64,000 bases of DNA from Kitasatospora azatica KCTC 9699. GTDB taxonomy: Bacteria; Actinomycetota; Actinomycetes; Streptomycetales; Streptomycetaceae. Below the pieces are notes generated by a model. The model searched no databases and was not told the DNA's origin. It saw only the letters and a list, made by a program, of their open reading frames with translations. The stretch spans positions 1,178,001 to 1,242,000 of the forward strand of contig NZ_JQMO01000002.1 of the NCBI RefSeq assembly GCF_000744785.1, written 5' to 3'. Every line of letters starts with the position of its first letter. Position 1 is the first letter of the stretch. This document shows, in pieces, positions 46,401 to 52,846 of the stretch. A program made the translations under genes and the position numbers.

Positions 46401-46774
46401 CTCTGCGGAGGCGTGGCCGCCCGGCCCGCGACCGGCGCGGGCGGTCCGTCGGAGCCGCGGGTCGCTCCCGCGCCGCCCGTGCCCTTGGCCGCGGGCAGCT
46501 CGCCGGCGCCCGGCCGGTGCGAGGTGTCGTTCGACCGGCCGTCCCGGTCCGTCGCGCCGGCCGGCACCGAGCCCGGCTTCCCGTCCGCGCCGCCGGACAG
46601 CTGACCGGGCGTCACCGGCTTCGCACCGGATCCCACGGCCGCCGCCGCCAGCTTCGCGGTGAACGCCGCCGCGTCCACGGTGGCGAAGGCGAACAGCACA
46701 CCGAGCCCGGTCAGAACCGCGACAATCCGCCGCAGCCAGGCCTTTCGGGCAGGCGAGAGAAGAGAGTGGGGCAC
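34421..46774 (-). CDS. Giant secreted RHS-repeat polymorphic toxin with four LamG domains and C-terminal nuclease
   Basis: 4117 aa from GTG 46774, with GGAGG seven bases upstream. A signal peptide (AVLTGLGVLFAFATVDAAAF) is followed by a low-complexity segment. Then come a DNRLRE-type domain (about 400-590), a fibronectin/DUF6531-like stretch (about 695-855), FG-GAP/VCBS repeats (about 900-1150), and four LamG modules (about 1300-2315, each starting with a YWRL motif). RHS/YD repeats run from about 2325 to 3625, with an RHS core around 3635-3700 (WYRPGSGGFASRDSW). The last 200 residues hold INACHLLGSQLTGSGTDLRN, resembling His-based DNA/RNA non-specific nucleases of contact toxins. Probably exported, wraps the toxin in an RHS shell and kills competitors. 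Immunity candidate immediately downstream. Confidence 0.9.
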   Translation of the reverse strand: MPHSLLSPARKAWLRRIVAVLTGLGVLFAFATVDAAAFTAKLAAAAVGSGAKPVTPGQLSGGADGKPGSVPAGATDRDGRSNDTSHRPGAGELPAAKGTGGAGATRGSDGPPAPVAGRAATPPQSLQPKPRTAKNESGKDVRDGGRAVDDGKKGQEGGKPATIVPGPAAEGVEDVSKRTDSASVFVNPDGTRTVRVYPRPVHFKAADGSWADIDTTLAQDSSGRWTEAANSRQASFAGRADDPKLVSWTLDAGHQVSYGLRGASGVAGAAAGEQLSYPGARPGADVVYNGMAQGIKESLVLHDANAPTSWDFPLSTSGLTASLGTGGQVQFRDEQGTVRLSIPAGFMEDSKIDPASGDGVYSSGVSYQLLTEGSTQVLRMNLDADWLHDKARVYPVKVDPTTTTSVNVGQSTYVVNTDHSNYSSDSQLKMGTYDGGSHLANTYLYFPAVANIGLNYIEAVSLNLNNFHSYECSPHDVTVSQINTAWDPHSINTFPGVDIGQQLGDRAWSHGDTCGGAAWDWVNLGQSHSDPGSQLVESWAHGGWNYGLAVHTDPWNSYYWKKFSSVNTAYPPYLSIVYSDWAAAYSVPGNYNPPTANTAGSQQVTMTNLAANWWNSNSMQLKARIFDGNWAEQNFNAPLTGVSGLVRTGDQVTVNGVIPPLPVGRSFILCWDGYVGGTTSLHDSYGVPFGTCTWVAANNVPPQLDTVEPLADTVVGVLSPQLYATGHDPDNYPGSGLQYQFQVYSGGATVADSGWVSTSSWAVPTGALAWNSSYTYSARVFDGQASSQWSTPAPFTTAVQQPLITSRLSGTAANGSSRSFDAQVGNYTTAVTDASVKAVGPALEVARSYNSLDPRSSTLFGAGWSSAYDMQVLPDADTTGSVVLTTAGGRTERFGRNDFQLTQLAGIGDQTGDGIDDAVAVDSSTGKLWLYPGPDFSQAKRKWLGDGWNGISQITGGDVTGDGIGDLIGVVTGDGSLRLYPGKAGGGFGTPITIGNSDWNGMANLSVSAPLATDGRKDLLGVEKSSGNLYAYPIKADGTLDARVSLGWGWNAMSELVAGDFNHDGKGDVVCVEAATGRLLEYLGTGNATLGTSTLASPVQIGTNWTTMRDLAVVNGLPGDSGGTDLLAVEKSTGVQYLYHSAGAWSGPSRTVTGMAFYTSPSGEYETLATDAGAGGWILADTTGTVYRFGQPTSGGGYLLTQITDRDQHSQLLHYTGGKLDTVTDQASGRALHLTWTADGRHVAAVTTDPVTGTDQSTALSWTYSYDTTNVDQLAQVCTPPAGTATTRPCTKYSYTPGSHLRSAVLDAGPSSYWRLGDTTGTSAKSEVTANQGVDNGTYTGVSLAASAGPLTGSATKAAGFDGSTSSVALPNAALRNSYLAVGLWFRTTAPGVLVGYQNTALSGTPSHASSPLYIGTDGKLRGEFYGPAIGFNPITTTGTVTDGNWHFAVLSGAGDTQSLYLDGNLVGSVAGAIDHLDTDYTYLGAGFTRGIPWPVPPAAGSDGNNHFNGQLAEVALYPRSLGAPAVTALWAAGHNAATELTGMTTPLGKTKLAVVYDAVADRAAHITDANGGVWDLSAPTVSGSEQEYRSAVLGSRPSGYWRLSEGAASQATNTITVARPTPNNGSYSNVALGAAGPMTGSAGAASFDGSTSWAEIPAAYAPTSGPGALALWFKTSTAGVLVGYQSYPVGGTRPAGADSNPALYVGTDNKLHGQFWTGSAAATLVSSATVTDNNWHFAVLSADSDSAQTLYLDGAATAGPLNAKILFNGDAHVYIGAGSVGSGWPNSPSDPSGHFTGQIADVAAFAHGLGYGTRIPDLYKAATTNGAAAYDAAVVDARPTGYWRLADPGGNVAGELLTSAALAQNQGSYQNVTLGAAGPYATGGTTAASFNGTTSLVSLPGTAVPRTGNTASVEVWFKTASAGTLYGYQSFPLGAAHGGPDWWNPALYVGTDGMLHGQIWNGNTANTAVSAKAVNDNVWHLATLVVSSSSGTTSQQLFVDGQPSGNPVTGSTRWCGDSYAYLGAGTADGSPNAPTDVSGHFNGSLADFAYYPYAMSNSTVAQHYSAATVAGGEAGSQSAAYRSSVTLANPSALWRLDEPVGSPIAQDALGSALPNQDHGTYTGVTLGTAGPSGNSDGTAATFNGTSSSLQLPSGASVVNGPHSVELWFKTAAAGVLYGYQSFPLGAAHTGGTDQWNPALYVGTDGKMYGTFWTGDAANALVSGKTVNDNAWHHVVLTGDNSGQTLYLDGAQAATGKPTSPMFYNGAAYVYVGAGTADGGWPNHPTSTDGRFTGSIAEVAAYPVRLGADAVTAHYKAMGNATQPTKITYASVNDPLGHTDSWRWDTRSGRLTATVDATGGTTRYSYDSHGFLYSTTDPDGHTVTTGHDDRGNTVSTTTCSTAAVCHTGYASYYLDAVNPFNPQNGHLLTKADARSAGPDDAGYATAYTYNSAGDLLTTTLPATPDFPNGRTTSVSYTTGSEPAVGSAGTQPSALVATTTGLGGSSATASYDRAGNLTKAVSPTGLSTSYSYDNLGRMTGKTVNCADCGPGLTSTTASYGWDGQGHLLTQTDPAATDAVTGVVHTRQTRDDYDPDGEHTTRTVADTTGGDAPRTTNWTYNTTNSLVAKTTDPLGRSTSYSYDGNGNITSKTDAAGTKWTYSYDGLRRPMRTAISNFTGSPTEPVASRNQVLVSRGYDPAGRVATVTDAMGRTLHTYYNDDNTVAEVDLDGFRNADGTQRTVVLEQDSYDPAGQLVQQTTGGGRTTTDTVFDAAGRTTSSTVDPGGLNRTNSYSYDAENRVLADVLTGGGASQRTEYTYNAAGAVLTQTVKGGTADEVTKYTYDQLGRRTGTITPNGNAAGADPTSYTSSQAYDALGRPTVSTGPLVTAESYDPTSRGSTPTAVRPILSTGYDTFDERTTSRDPLGNTTTTTYDAAGQRIATTGTAYTDPRTGASLTPTTNSAYDVLGRLTSTTVDPGGLKLTVGYQYDQLGRQVEQDLPAVNGSTPKWLNSYDLDGELLATTSPTGQRTEATYDDSGRRITATQIERFPTPTALTTTFGWDDAGNQISSTQPNGGTTRATYNAIGQLTSSTDPSGRTTRTDFDGLGRPAKVTRPDGTAGTFGYDALGNTVSTSTLDTSGAVSGTSYAGFDLEGRATSGTDQVASQADTALHTTSLTFDPAGRLVKQVEPVAAGQTITSTFGYDAAGHRTRFTNGKNIPVYYTYNSLGLPESTVEPPTATAPNPADGTFTTSYDAAGRATALSEPGGVVRQRGYDPLGRLTQESATGAEVSTPTRTLGYDNDGRLTSVGAPTGTDTYTYNDRGQLLTAAGPGGSSAYSYDGDGNLTARTNATGTTAFSYDPADRLKTAADPLTGRTVSFGYDSAGRVQTEQYGVGGSSRSYGYDTNGRLASDTVKNPGGTVLASIGYGYDIEGRLTAKTTTGTAGAAVNQYGYDLAGRLTWWNNGTTTTAYTWDAAGNRTSAGGTAASYDERGELLDDGSNSYTYSSRGTLSSTTARGAQPSVVQFDGYDRMVKEGPVGYSYDSLDRVTQSQSAVFSYDGGSNNLVSDGTTSYSRLPGGAVLGAANAGATPNPRLMLTDSHSDVVATLDPAGSTLAGSAAYDPFGKPTASSGAGNSLGYQSGWTDPTTGDVNMAARWYRPGSGGFASRDSWTLDPTPSSQAGRFGYGAGDPMDRTDPSGHCPICVIGLIIAAHVVFDVAKQVAMPDPTGRDDCWFNNGVCPVQGDSAHDMFCDTHFWTRQCGGDGNRPGNNWAPSRPTSCEDTGSCGGGGGGGGGGSNYSSGHHKHRNPVIGIPIPRPKPIDITPTNSRPTVHHDPLDWFTDTVIQVGTAVVVAGATDAAAFVVGAAAEGTTLVVAGAEALITITDDLLGEDPEPEPKPIPGPDPGDPGPTGQRQNQNCLRGGKGWVDYGATDPANGDRATGVEACLDSAYLADHKGTRTDVEKVAPPGYLWAKRYAGWLGLVSSQAINACHLLGSQLTGSGTDLRNISTCSRSANTYVKQSQYGIIPENMNYWEDKVKAAIDAGQIVHYRVVPKYDGDRTVPVSYEMIAQGVYADGRPGIDFDQPVPNMIYSQSKGWKNLGSVTDSRTGDPVPTGTTP
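39830..42890 (-). repeat. Four tandem LamG-coding modules of about 720-740 bp
   Basis: Each module encodes [Y/L]xSxV..xPSxYWRL..., a GSFDG/ATFNGT-type strand, PGVLVGYQSxP and TLYLDG segments. The four copies begin near 42890, 42020, 41280 and 40540. They differ enough to be old duplications, but the DNA is repetitive and could misassemble. Confidence 0.75.
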
Positions 46775-47059
46775 GACCGTTCCTCCACGGATTGCTCATG
46801 CCCAAGACCCGCACGGCGATGGGCGGCCCCATTCATACCTGTCGTCCGAGTGAGTGGTACAGCACTTATTTCGGACAGCGGTTCGAATTCATCAGGGTCT
46901 GCGAAGGATGCCCGAATTGATCATAGGAATTTTTTCATCTTCTTGACCAGGAAGAGGTCCTGACGGATCATCATTCAGCCAGTCCAGTAGGAGTTCGGCC
47001 GATTTCCTCTCCTGTCGTTCACAGCTCGACCATGGCTTCGCCCCATCAGTGACACCGGC
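46775..47059 (-). promoter_or_regulatory. AT-rich leader upstream of the RHS gene
   Basis: No gene is seen in these 285 bp. 46860-46960 is clearly AT-rich against the surroundings (for example GGAATTTTTTCATC) and probably holds the promoter of the 12-kb toxin gene. No -35/-10 pair can be assigned with confidence. Confidence 0.4.
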
Positions 47060-47404
47060 TCACCGACCGTGCCTGACGTAACTGCGCACCGCGAGCGGGC
47101 CGCAGACCGCCAGCAGCAGCACCGACCAGCCCAGCGCCGTCGGCCGGATCCGGTCGGCCGCGCCGCGGTCCAGGTCGCGGGCGGAGCCGACCATGGTCGG
47201 CATGATCCCGTTGACGGCGACCATGGCGAGCAAGCCGGGCAGCAGGAACTCCCGGTAGTTCCCGGGGACGTTCATCGCGCTGCCGAAGACGTAGCCGAAG
47301 ACCACCACCATCAGCACCGGCACCGCCAGCGAGGCGGCGACCAGGCCGGGGGCGTGGCGGTAGTGCAGCAGGATCCGACGGGCCGAGGTGAGTGCGTCGT
47401 TCAT
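47060..47404 (-). pseudogene. ABC-2 type permease (DrrB-like) with a large internal deletion
   Basis: 114 codons. The N-terminal part RHAPGLVAASLAVPVLMVVV and VGSARDLDRGAADRIRP match DrrB-type drug-export permeases of about 250 residues. It then jumps to a typical C-terminal tail, LGWSVLLLAVCGPLAVRSYV. Roughly 130 residues holding the central transmembrane helices are missing. The start overlaps the stop of the ATPase remnant (TGATG), showing the original operon. Confidence 0.82.
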
Positions 47405-48117
47405 CAGGCCGCCACCTGCTCCGCGGCGCCGGCCGTCAGCGCGAGGAAGACGTCGTCCAGCGTGGGTGTGCGCAGGGCGACGTCCCGGGCGGCCACCCCG
47501 GCTGCGTCCAACTCCCGGACCAGGTGCGGCAGCGAGGTCTCCCGGCCGGGCCGGGAGACGGCGACGACCAGCAGCCGGTGCGGGTCGGTCTGCGGCTCGC
47601 CACCGGTCAACCGGGCCACCACCCGGGCGGCTTCCGGCAGTTCGGCCACGCTGCCGACGGCCACCTCGACCCGGGCGCCGATCGAGGCCTTGAGTCGGTC
47701 CGGTGGGCCGTCGGCGATCGCCCGGCCCTGGCCGATCACCAGCACGTGGTCGGCCAGCCGGTCGGCCTCGTCCAGGTACTGCGTGGTGAGCAGCACGGTG
47801 CTGCCGGTGTCGGTCAACTCCCGCACGGCGTCCCAGATCTCACCGCGACTGCGGGGGTCCAGGCCGGTGGTCGGCTCGTCCAGGAAGAGCACCGGTGGCC
47901 GGGTGACCAGACAGGCGACCAGGTCCAGTCGGCGGCGCAGGCCACCGGACTAGCTGCGCACCAGGCGGTCGGCGACCTCGGCCAGGCCGAAGCGCTCCAG
48001 CAGTTCGGCGCTGCGGCGGCGGGCCTCGCGGGCGCCGAGGCGGTGGAAGCGGCCGACCAGGTGGAGGTTGTCGCGTCCGGTGATCCTCGAGCCCTGACGG
48101 ACGACCGGCAGCCCGGC
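47404..48117 (-). pseudogene. ABC transporter ATPase (DrrA-like): Walker A lost, in-frame nonsense codon
   Basis: Reading leftward, ITGRDNLHLVGRFHRL to LLERFGLAEVADRLVRS is in frame. A TAG (47951-47953) then stands where a Tyr codon is expected in the ABC signature region RS-stop-SGGLRRRLDLVACLVT. It continues with VLFLDEPTTGLDPRSRGEIW (Walker B) and the D-loop. The Walker A end of the gene is absent, replaced by a 15-bp tandem repeat. Two independent lesions make it dead. With the permease, this was a drug-resistance type exporter. Confidence 0.85.
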
Positions 48118-48123
48118 CCGGCA

Positions 48124-48209
48124 CCCGCTCACGCGGGGCCCAGTCACGCGGCGCCCGCTCACGCGGGGCCCCCTCACGCGGGGCTCCCTCACGCGGGGGC
48201 TCGGTCACG
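48124..48209. repeat. Tandem CTCACGCGGGGCCC-like repeat at the ABC remnant break
   Basis: About six imperfect copies of a 15-bp unit (CGCTCACGCGGGGCC and variants). They sit exactly where the 5' part of the ATPase gene is lost and run into the stop of the nucleotidyltransferase gene. Confidence 0.7.
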
Positions 48210-48939
48210 CCACCCGCGCGATCCCCGCCCGCAGCACCCGCCGCACCTCGTCCGCGCGACGCCGGCGCCAGCGCCAGGTCTGCGAGACCGCACGCCCGTA
48301 CCTGCGGTTCGCCAGATCCCGCAGCAGCTCCACCGAGACGCCGAACTCGGGCAGCACCGCGAGCGCCTGACTCTTCGTCAGCAGCTCCCCGGTGCGCAGC
48401 GTCACCGAGGCCCGGGCCAGCGTGAAGAGGCCGACGTCCACCCAGTCGTCGCGCAGCCAGCGCCGCCACCGCGCGGTGGCCGGCATCCAGAACTCGCGCA
48501 GGTCGGCCCGGATCGCCTGGGCCAACTCCTCGTCGCTGACCGGCGGAACCAACTCCCCCGGCGGCGGCCCGAAGAAGGTCCGCCCGCCCAGCGCGAGTTC
48601 GCGACGGGTCACCACCGAGACCGGCCGGGTGAACAACTCCCGGTGAGCCCATGTGAGATGGCGTTCAGCGGGGTCGCCAAGACGCCCCTGGACCAGGTAC
48701 GAGCAGTGCAGCTTCCGGGCCAGCGGTGCGGTGTCCTCCAGCGTGCGGTGCAAGGCAGTCAGTGCGGCCTGCTCGCCGGGATCGAGGGCGCGCTCGATCA
48801 CCGCCAGCAAGTCCAGGTCGCTGCGCCCCGGTTGGTAGTCACCCAGGGCCAGCGAGCCGTGCGCCCAGACCGCCAGCAGCGGCACGCTCCGCCGCAGCTC
48901 GGCCACGAACCGCGCCACCACCTGCTCAGTCGCGTCCAT
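48205..48939 (-). CDS. Nucleotidyltransferase-fold protein (aminoglycoside adenylyltransferase-like)
   Basis: 244 aa from ATG 48939. The polymerase-beta-type nucleotidyltransferase motif is intact: WAHGSLALGDYQPGRSDLDL, that is G-S followed by D-x-D, which binds metal and nucleotide. The C-terminal helical half (DDWVDVGLFTLARASVTLRT and the Arg-rich SQTWRWRRRRADEVRRVL) resembles ANT(3'')/ANT(9) and DUF4111 proteins. An antibiotic-modifying role is possible but unproven. Its stop lies in the repeat next to the dead exporter, so the neighbourhood may be a decayed resistance island. Confidence 0.82.
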   Translation of the reverse strand: MDATEQVVARFVAELRRSVPLLAVWAHGSLALGDYQPGRSDLDLLAVIERALDPGEQAALTALHRTLEDTAPLARKLHCSYLVQGRLGDPAERHLTWAHRELFTRPVSVVTRRELALGGRTFFGPPPGELVPPVSDEELAQAIRADLREFWMPATARWRRWLRDDWVDVGLFTLARASVTLRTGELLTKSQALAVLPEFGVSVELLRDLANRRYGRAVSQTWRWRRRRADEVRRVLRAGIARVA

Positions 48940-49013
48940 GCCCCCATCCCTACCGCGTCCGGGGCCGCCCGAATCCCTCCCCCGGGTCATTGGCGCAGCC
49001 CGGAAGGCTCCCG

Positions 49014-50450
49014 TCAGCTCGTCCGGCGCAGCAACGCCAGGTACATCGCGTCCGTGCCGTGCAGGTGCGGCCAGAGCTGCACGTCCGGCCCCTCGCCCAA
49101 CGCCGGCACGCCGGGTAGCAGCGGCCGGGCGTCCACCCACGCCACGCTGCCCGCCCTCTCCCGCAGCACGTCGTCCACCACCGCGCGGGTCTCCGCCAGG
49201 TGCGGCGAGCAGGTCGCGTAGCCGACCACGCCGCCCACCCGGACCGAGTCCAGCGCCGAGCGGAGCAGGTCGCGCTGCAGCGGCCCGAAGCCCGCGACAT
49301 CCTCGGGACGGCGGCGCCAGCGCGCCTCGGGCCGGCGGCGCAGCGCGCCGAGACCGGAGCACGGCACGTCCACCAGCACCCGGTCGAAGCTGCCTGGCCG
49401 CCAGGCCGGCTTGGTCCCGTCGGCGGTGATCACGGTGTACGGGCCGGGGTTGCCGTCCAACGCGCGCGCCACCAGCCGGGCCCGGTGCGGCTGCCGCTCC
49501 GAGGCGACCAGCGCGGCGCCCCGCTCGGCGGCCAGCGCGCCGAGCAGCGCGGCCTTGCCGCCCGGGCCGGCGCAGCCGTCCAGCCAGACCCGGTCGGGAC
49601 CGTCCAACGGCGCGGCGGCCAGCGCGAGCGCGACCAGTTGGCTGCCCTCGTCCTGCACGCCGGCCTGGTTCTGCTGAATCGCCGTCACCCCGGCCGGGTC
49701 GCCGCCCTCGGCCAGCCGCACCGCGTACGGCGACCAGCGGCCCGGCGTGCTCTCCGGCAGCGCCTCGGCCAGTTCCGTCACGGCGATCCGCCCGGGCCGG
49801 GCCACCAGGGTGACCTCCGGGCGCTCGTTGTCCGCGCGCAGCAGCTCCTCGATCGCGGCCCGCCCGGCCGAGCCGGGCTGCCAGCGGCCCAGCGCGTCCC
49901 AGAGCGCGGCGACCACCCAGCGCGGGTGCGAGTGGACGACCGCCAGGTGGTCCTCGGCGTCCTGCTCGTAGGGCGGCGCGACCTGGGCGATCCAGGCGTC
50001 GAAGTCCTGCGCGCTGATCCGGCGCAGCACGGCGTTGACGAACTTGGCCCGCCCGTCGCCGAGCACCACCCGGGCCAGTTCCACGGTGGCCGAGACGGCC
50101 GCGTGGCTGGGGATCCGGGTGGCCAGCAGCTGGTGCGCGCCGAGCGAGAGCACGTCCAGCACCGGCGGGTCCACCTCGCGCAGCGGCCGGTCGATGCAGG
50201 CGGCGATGATCGCGTCGTAGCTGCCCTGCTGGCGCAGCGTGCCGTAGACCAGCTCGGTGGCGAGCGCGGCGTCGCGCCGGTCCATGCCCTGCTTCTGCTC
50301 GGCCTCGCGCAGCAGCGAGGGCAGGATCAGGTTGGCGTAGGCGTCGCGCTCGTCGACGGCGCGCAGTGCGCGGAAGGCGACGATCCGCGCCGGGTCCTTC
50401 TTCGGCCGGCGGTGCGGACGGGGGGCGCGCTTGGCGGGGGTGGTGCTCAT
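49014..50450 (-). CDS. rsmB: 16S rRNA (cytosine-967-C5)-methyltransferase RsmB
   Basis: 478 aa. The N-terminal NusB-like RNA-binding domain (about 20-165, ALATELVYGTLRQQGSYDAI) precedes a class I methyltransferase domain with WLDGCAGPGGKAALLGA. The two catalytic-cycle cysteines are in VDVPCSGLGALRRRPEARW and YATCSPHLAETRAVV. It methylates C967 of 16S rRNA. The fmt gene lies about 90 bp upstream in the same direction, so rsmB, fmt and def likely form one operon, as in many bacteria. Confidence 0.95.
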   Translation of the reverse strand: MSTTPAKRAPRPHRRPKKDPARIVAFRALRAVDERDAYANLILPSLLREAEQKQGMDRRDAALATELVYGTLRQQGSYDAIIAACIDRPLREVDPPVLDVLSLGAHQLLATRIPSHAAVSATVELARVVLGDGRAKFVNAVLRRISAQDFDAWIAQVAPPYEQDAEDHLAVVHSHPRWVVAALWDALGRWQPGSAGRAAIEELLRADNERPEVTLVARPGRIAVTELAEALPESTPGRWSPYAVRLAEGGDPAGVTAIQQNQAGVQDEGSQLVALALAAAPLDGPDRVWLDGCAGPGGKAALLGALAAERGAALVASERQPHRARLVARALDGNPGPYTVITADGTKPAWRPGSFDRVLVDVPCSGLGALRRRPEARWRRRPEDVAGFGPLQRDLLRSALDSVRVGGVVGYATCSPHLAETRAVVDDVLRERAGSVAWVDARPLLPGVPALGEGPDVQLWPHLHGTDAMYLALLRRTS

Positions 50451-50538
50451 CGGGAGGTCCTCAAGGTGCTACGGAAGTATGGGTAAACAGTAAAGCTAAA
50501 CCTCAGCGTCAGACTCTGCGGGTTCAGACTCCGAGGAC

Positions 50539-51474
50539 TCAGACTCCGAGCAGCTCGCCGCTCTCGATCCGCACCCCGCGCGCCCAGTCCGCCGCCCGCA
50601 TCGGCTTCTTGCCCTGCGGCTGGACCTCGCCCAGCTCGACCTCGTGGCTGCCGGTGCCGACCCGCACGCTGTTCTTGCTCACCGCGAGTTCCCCGATGCC
50701 CAGTTCGGCGGCGCCGGTCAGCAGTTTCACCGGCCCGCTGAGCTTGAGCCGCTCGCCCCGGAAGGTGGTCCAGGCACCCGGCGCGGGCGCGCAGCCGCGC
50801 ACCAGGCGGTCGATCCGCAGCGCGGGGTGGGCCCAGTCGATCCGGGCGTCCTCGACGGTGATCTTCGGCGCCAGGGTGATCCCGTCGGCGGGCTGCGGGA
50901 CGGCGAGCAGGCTGCCGTCCTCGATGCCGTCCATGGTCGCGACCAGCAGCCCGGCGCCGGAGCGGGCCAGCCGGTCCAGCAGCTCACCACTGGTGTCGGT
51001 GGGCCGGATCTCCTCGGTGATCACGCCGAACACCGGGCCGGAGTCCAGGCCGCGCTCGATCCGGAAGGTCGAGGCGCCGGTCACCTGGTCGCCGCCCAGC
51101 ACCGCGTGCTGCACGGGAGCCGCGCCGCGCCAGGCGGGCAGCAGCGAGAAGTGCAGGTTGACCCAGCCGTGTGCGGGGATGTCCAGGGCCGGATCGCGCA
51201 GCAGCGCGCCGTAGGCGACCACCGGGCAGCAGTCGGGGGCCAGCTCGGTCAGCCGGGCCAGGAACTCGGGGTCACCGGGCTTCTCGGGCTTCAGCACCTC
51301 GATCCCGGCCTCCGCCGCGCGCTGGCCGACCGGGCTGGCGACCAGCTTGCGCCCACGCCCGGCGGGAGCATCGGGACGGGTGACCACCGCGACCACCTCG
51401 TGCCGGTCGGAGGCGAGCAGGGCCTCCAGGGCGGGGACGGCGACCTCGGGGGTTCCGGCAAAGACAAGACGCAA
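50539..51474 (-). CDS. fmt: Methionyl-tRNA formyltransferase
   Basis: 311 aa from a TTG at 51474, giving the family start [20 protein letters not shown], with AGG upstream; the in-frame ATG at 51555 adds 27 residues of no family character. The formyltetrahydrofolate site is [19 protein letters not shown], and [16 protein letters not shown] follows. It formylates initiator Met-tRNA. It sits between def (upstream) and rsmB (downstream), the usual fmt-def pair for start-codon methionine handling. Confidence 0.95.
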   Translation of the reverse strand: MRLVFAGTPEVAVPALEALLASDRHEVVAVVTRPDAPAGRGRKLVASPVGQRAAEAGIEVLKPEKPGDPEFLARLTELAPDCCPVVAYGALLRDPALDIPAHGWVNLHFSLLPAWRGAAPVQHAVLGGDQVTGASTFRIERGLDSGPVFGVITEEIRPTDTSGELLDRLARSGAGLLVATMDGIEDGSLLAVPQPADGITLAPKITVEDARIDWAHPALRIDRLVRGCAPAPGAWTTFRGERLKLSGPVKLLTGAAELGIGELAVSKNSVRVGTGSHEVELGEVQPQGKKPMRAADWARGVRIESGELLGV

Positions 51475-51496
51475 GGGGGTGCCTTTCGAAAAGGGA

Positions 51497-52042
51497 TTAG
51501 CGGATCGGACCGAAGGTGCTGTGCGGCGACAGCCGCACCTCGGGCGCGGGGCCACCGCCCCAGTCGGCCTCGCGGATCGCGCGCAGCGCCTCCTTGCGCA
51601 GCTCGCGGTCGAGGCGGTCGATGAAGACGATCCCGTCCAGGTGGTCGGTCTCGTGCTGGATGCACCGGGCCAGCAGCTGGGTGCCCTCGACGGTCACCGG
51701 GTCGCCGTACTCGTTGAAGCCACGGGCCACCACGCCGAAGGCGCGCCTGGTGTCGAACCGCAGCCCGGGCAGCGACAGGCAACCCTCGGGCCCGTCCTGC
51801 TCCTCCTCGGACAGCGACAGGTCAGGATTGATCAGATGGCCTGTCACCCCGTCCACGTGGTAGGTGAACACCCGCAACGAGATCCCCAGTTGGGGCGCGG
51901 CCAGGCCGGCGCCCGGGGCGTCGAGCATGGTGTCGGTGAGATCCTTCACCAGCCTGCGCAGTTCCTTGTCGAAGGTGGTCACCGGCTGCGCCTTCGCGCG
52001 CAGTACCGGATCACCGAAGATCCGGATCGGCTGGATCGCCAC
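51497..52042 (-). CDS. def: Peptide deformylase
   Basis: 181 aa from GTG 52042 ([15 protein letters not shown]), with GGAG nine bases upstream. The three deformylase motifs are present: [19 protein letters not shown] with the metal Cys, and QHETDHLDG with two metal His and the catalytic Glu. It removes the formyl group from nascent proteins and works with fmt, 22 bp downstream. Def proteins of type I with a longer C-terminal tail ([10 protein letters not shown]) are normal in actinobacteria. Confidence 0.96.
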   Translation of the reverse strand: MAIQPIRIFGDPVLRAKAQPVTTFDKELRRLVKDLTDTMLDAPGAGLAAPQLGISLRVFTYHVDGVTGHLINPDLSLSEEEQDGPEGCLSLPGLRFDTRRAFGVVARGFNEYGDPVTVEGTQLLARCIQHETDHLDGIVFIDRLDRELRKEALRAIREADWGGGPAPEVRLSPHSTFGPIR

Positions 52043-52204
52043 GGCAACGGGCTCCTTTCCCACAGGGCAGCACGTCAGTCTAGTTGGCCCGCGGAGATGG
52101 CATATCCCGGATCTGGCGTGACGCGTTACCCCGGACCCCGCTTTCGCGTTGGTCAAGTGAGATTGACCGACCATGAGAGTCACACCGGAAGGTGGCCCGA
52201 GCCG

Positions 52205-52750
52205 ATGGCCGAGCAGATCAACCACGACACCCGGGCACGGGCGAGTCTGCACCTGCTGGTGCGTGACATCGAACGCGTGCGCCGCCAGGTGGACGCCCTG
52301 CGCACCCTCACCGCCCAGCTGGGCAACGTCTACCGCCCGCGCCGCCCCAGCAGTTCCGGCGGGTTCGTGGTCTACGGACGGGCGCCGGCCCCGACCGTGC
52401 GGCTGGCCCAGGAGCTGCGCGAGAGCGTGGAGACCCTGGTGGCGGCGGCGGTGGAGTTCGACCGGGCGCTCGGGTTCTCCTGGGACTCGGTGGGTTCGGC
52501 CCTCGGCGTGACCAAGCAGGCGGTGCACCGCCGGTACGGGATGCGCCGCTCGGCCACCGAGCTGCTCGGCGCGGCCGGTGCCGCGCTGCCAGTGGGGCCG
52601 GCGCCCGCCGTGCCTTCCCCGGCCGCCCCGCGCGACGACGAATCCGCCGCCCCCGCCCCGGCGCCGGCCCCACTGGCCGCCGCCCGGACGGTCCCGGCGG
52701 CCCGCCAGGGCGGCCTCAGCGACCGGCCCGGCGTTCAACTGCGCGGCTGA
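52205..52750 (+). CDS. Conserved actinobacterial protein with putative HTH, divergent from def
   Basis: 181 aa from ATG 52205. The N-terminal half is helical ([20 protein letters not shown]). A helix-turn-helix-like segment lies at about 90-110, [22 protein letters not shown]. The C-terminal third is Pro/Ala-rich and disordered. The [13 protein letters not shown] piece is common in sigma-like or AsnC-like DNA-binding helices. Probably a DNA-binding regulator; its place between def and priA is, as far as I recall, conserved in streptomycetes. Confidence 0.8.
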   Translation: MAEQINHDTRARASLHLLVRDIERVRRQVDALRTLTAQLGNVYRPRRPSSSGGFVVYGRAPAPTVRLAQELRESVETLVAAAVEFDRALGFSWDSVGSALGVTKQAVHRRYGMRRSATELLGAAGAALPVGPAPAVPSPAAPRDDESAAPAPAPAPLAAARTVPAARQGGLSDRPGVQLRG

Positions 52751-52846
52751 AACCGCCCAAGGTGTGCGCAGGAACCATCCAAAGTGCGCAGGAAGTCGGC
52801 CGGGCCGACTTCCTGCACCGGGTCAACCGACGACGGCCCACCACCG

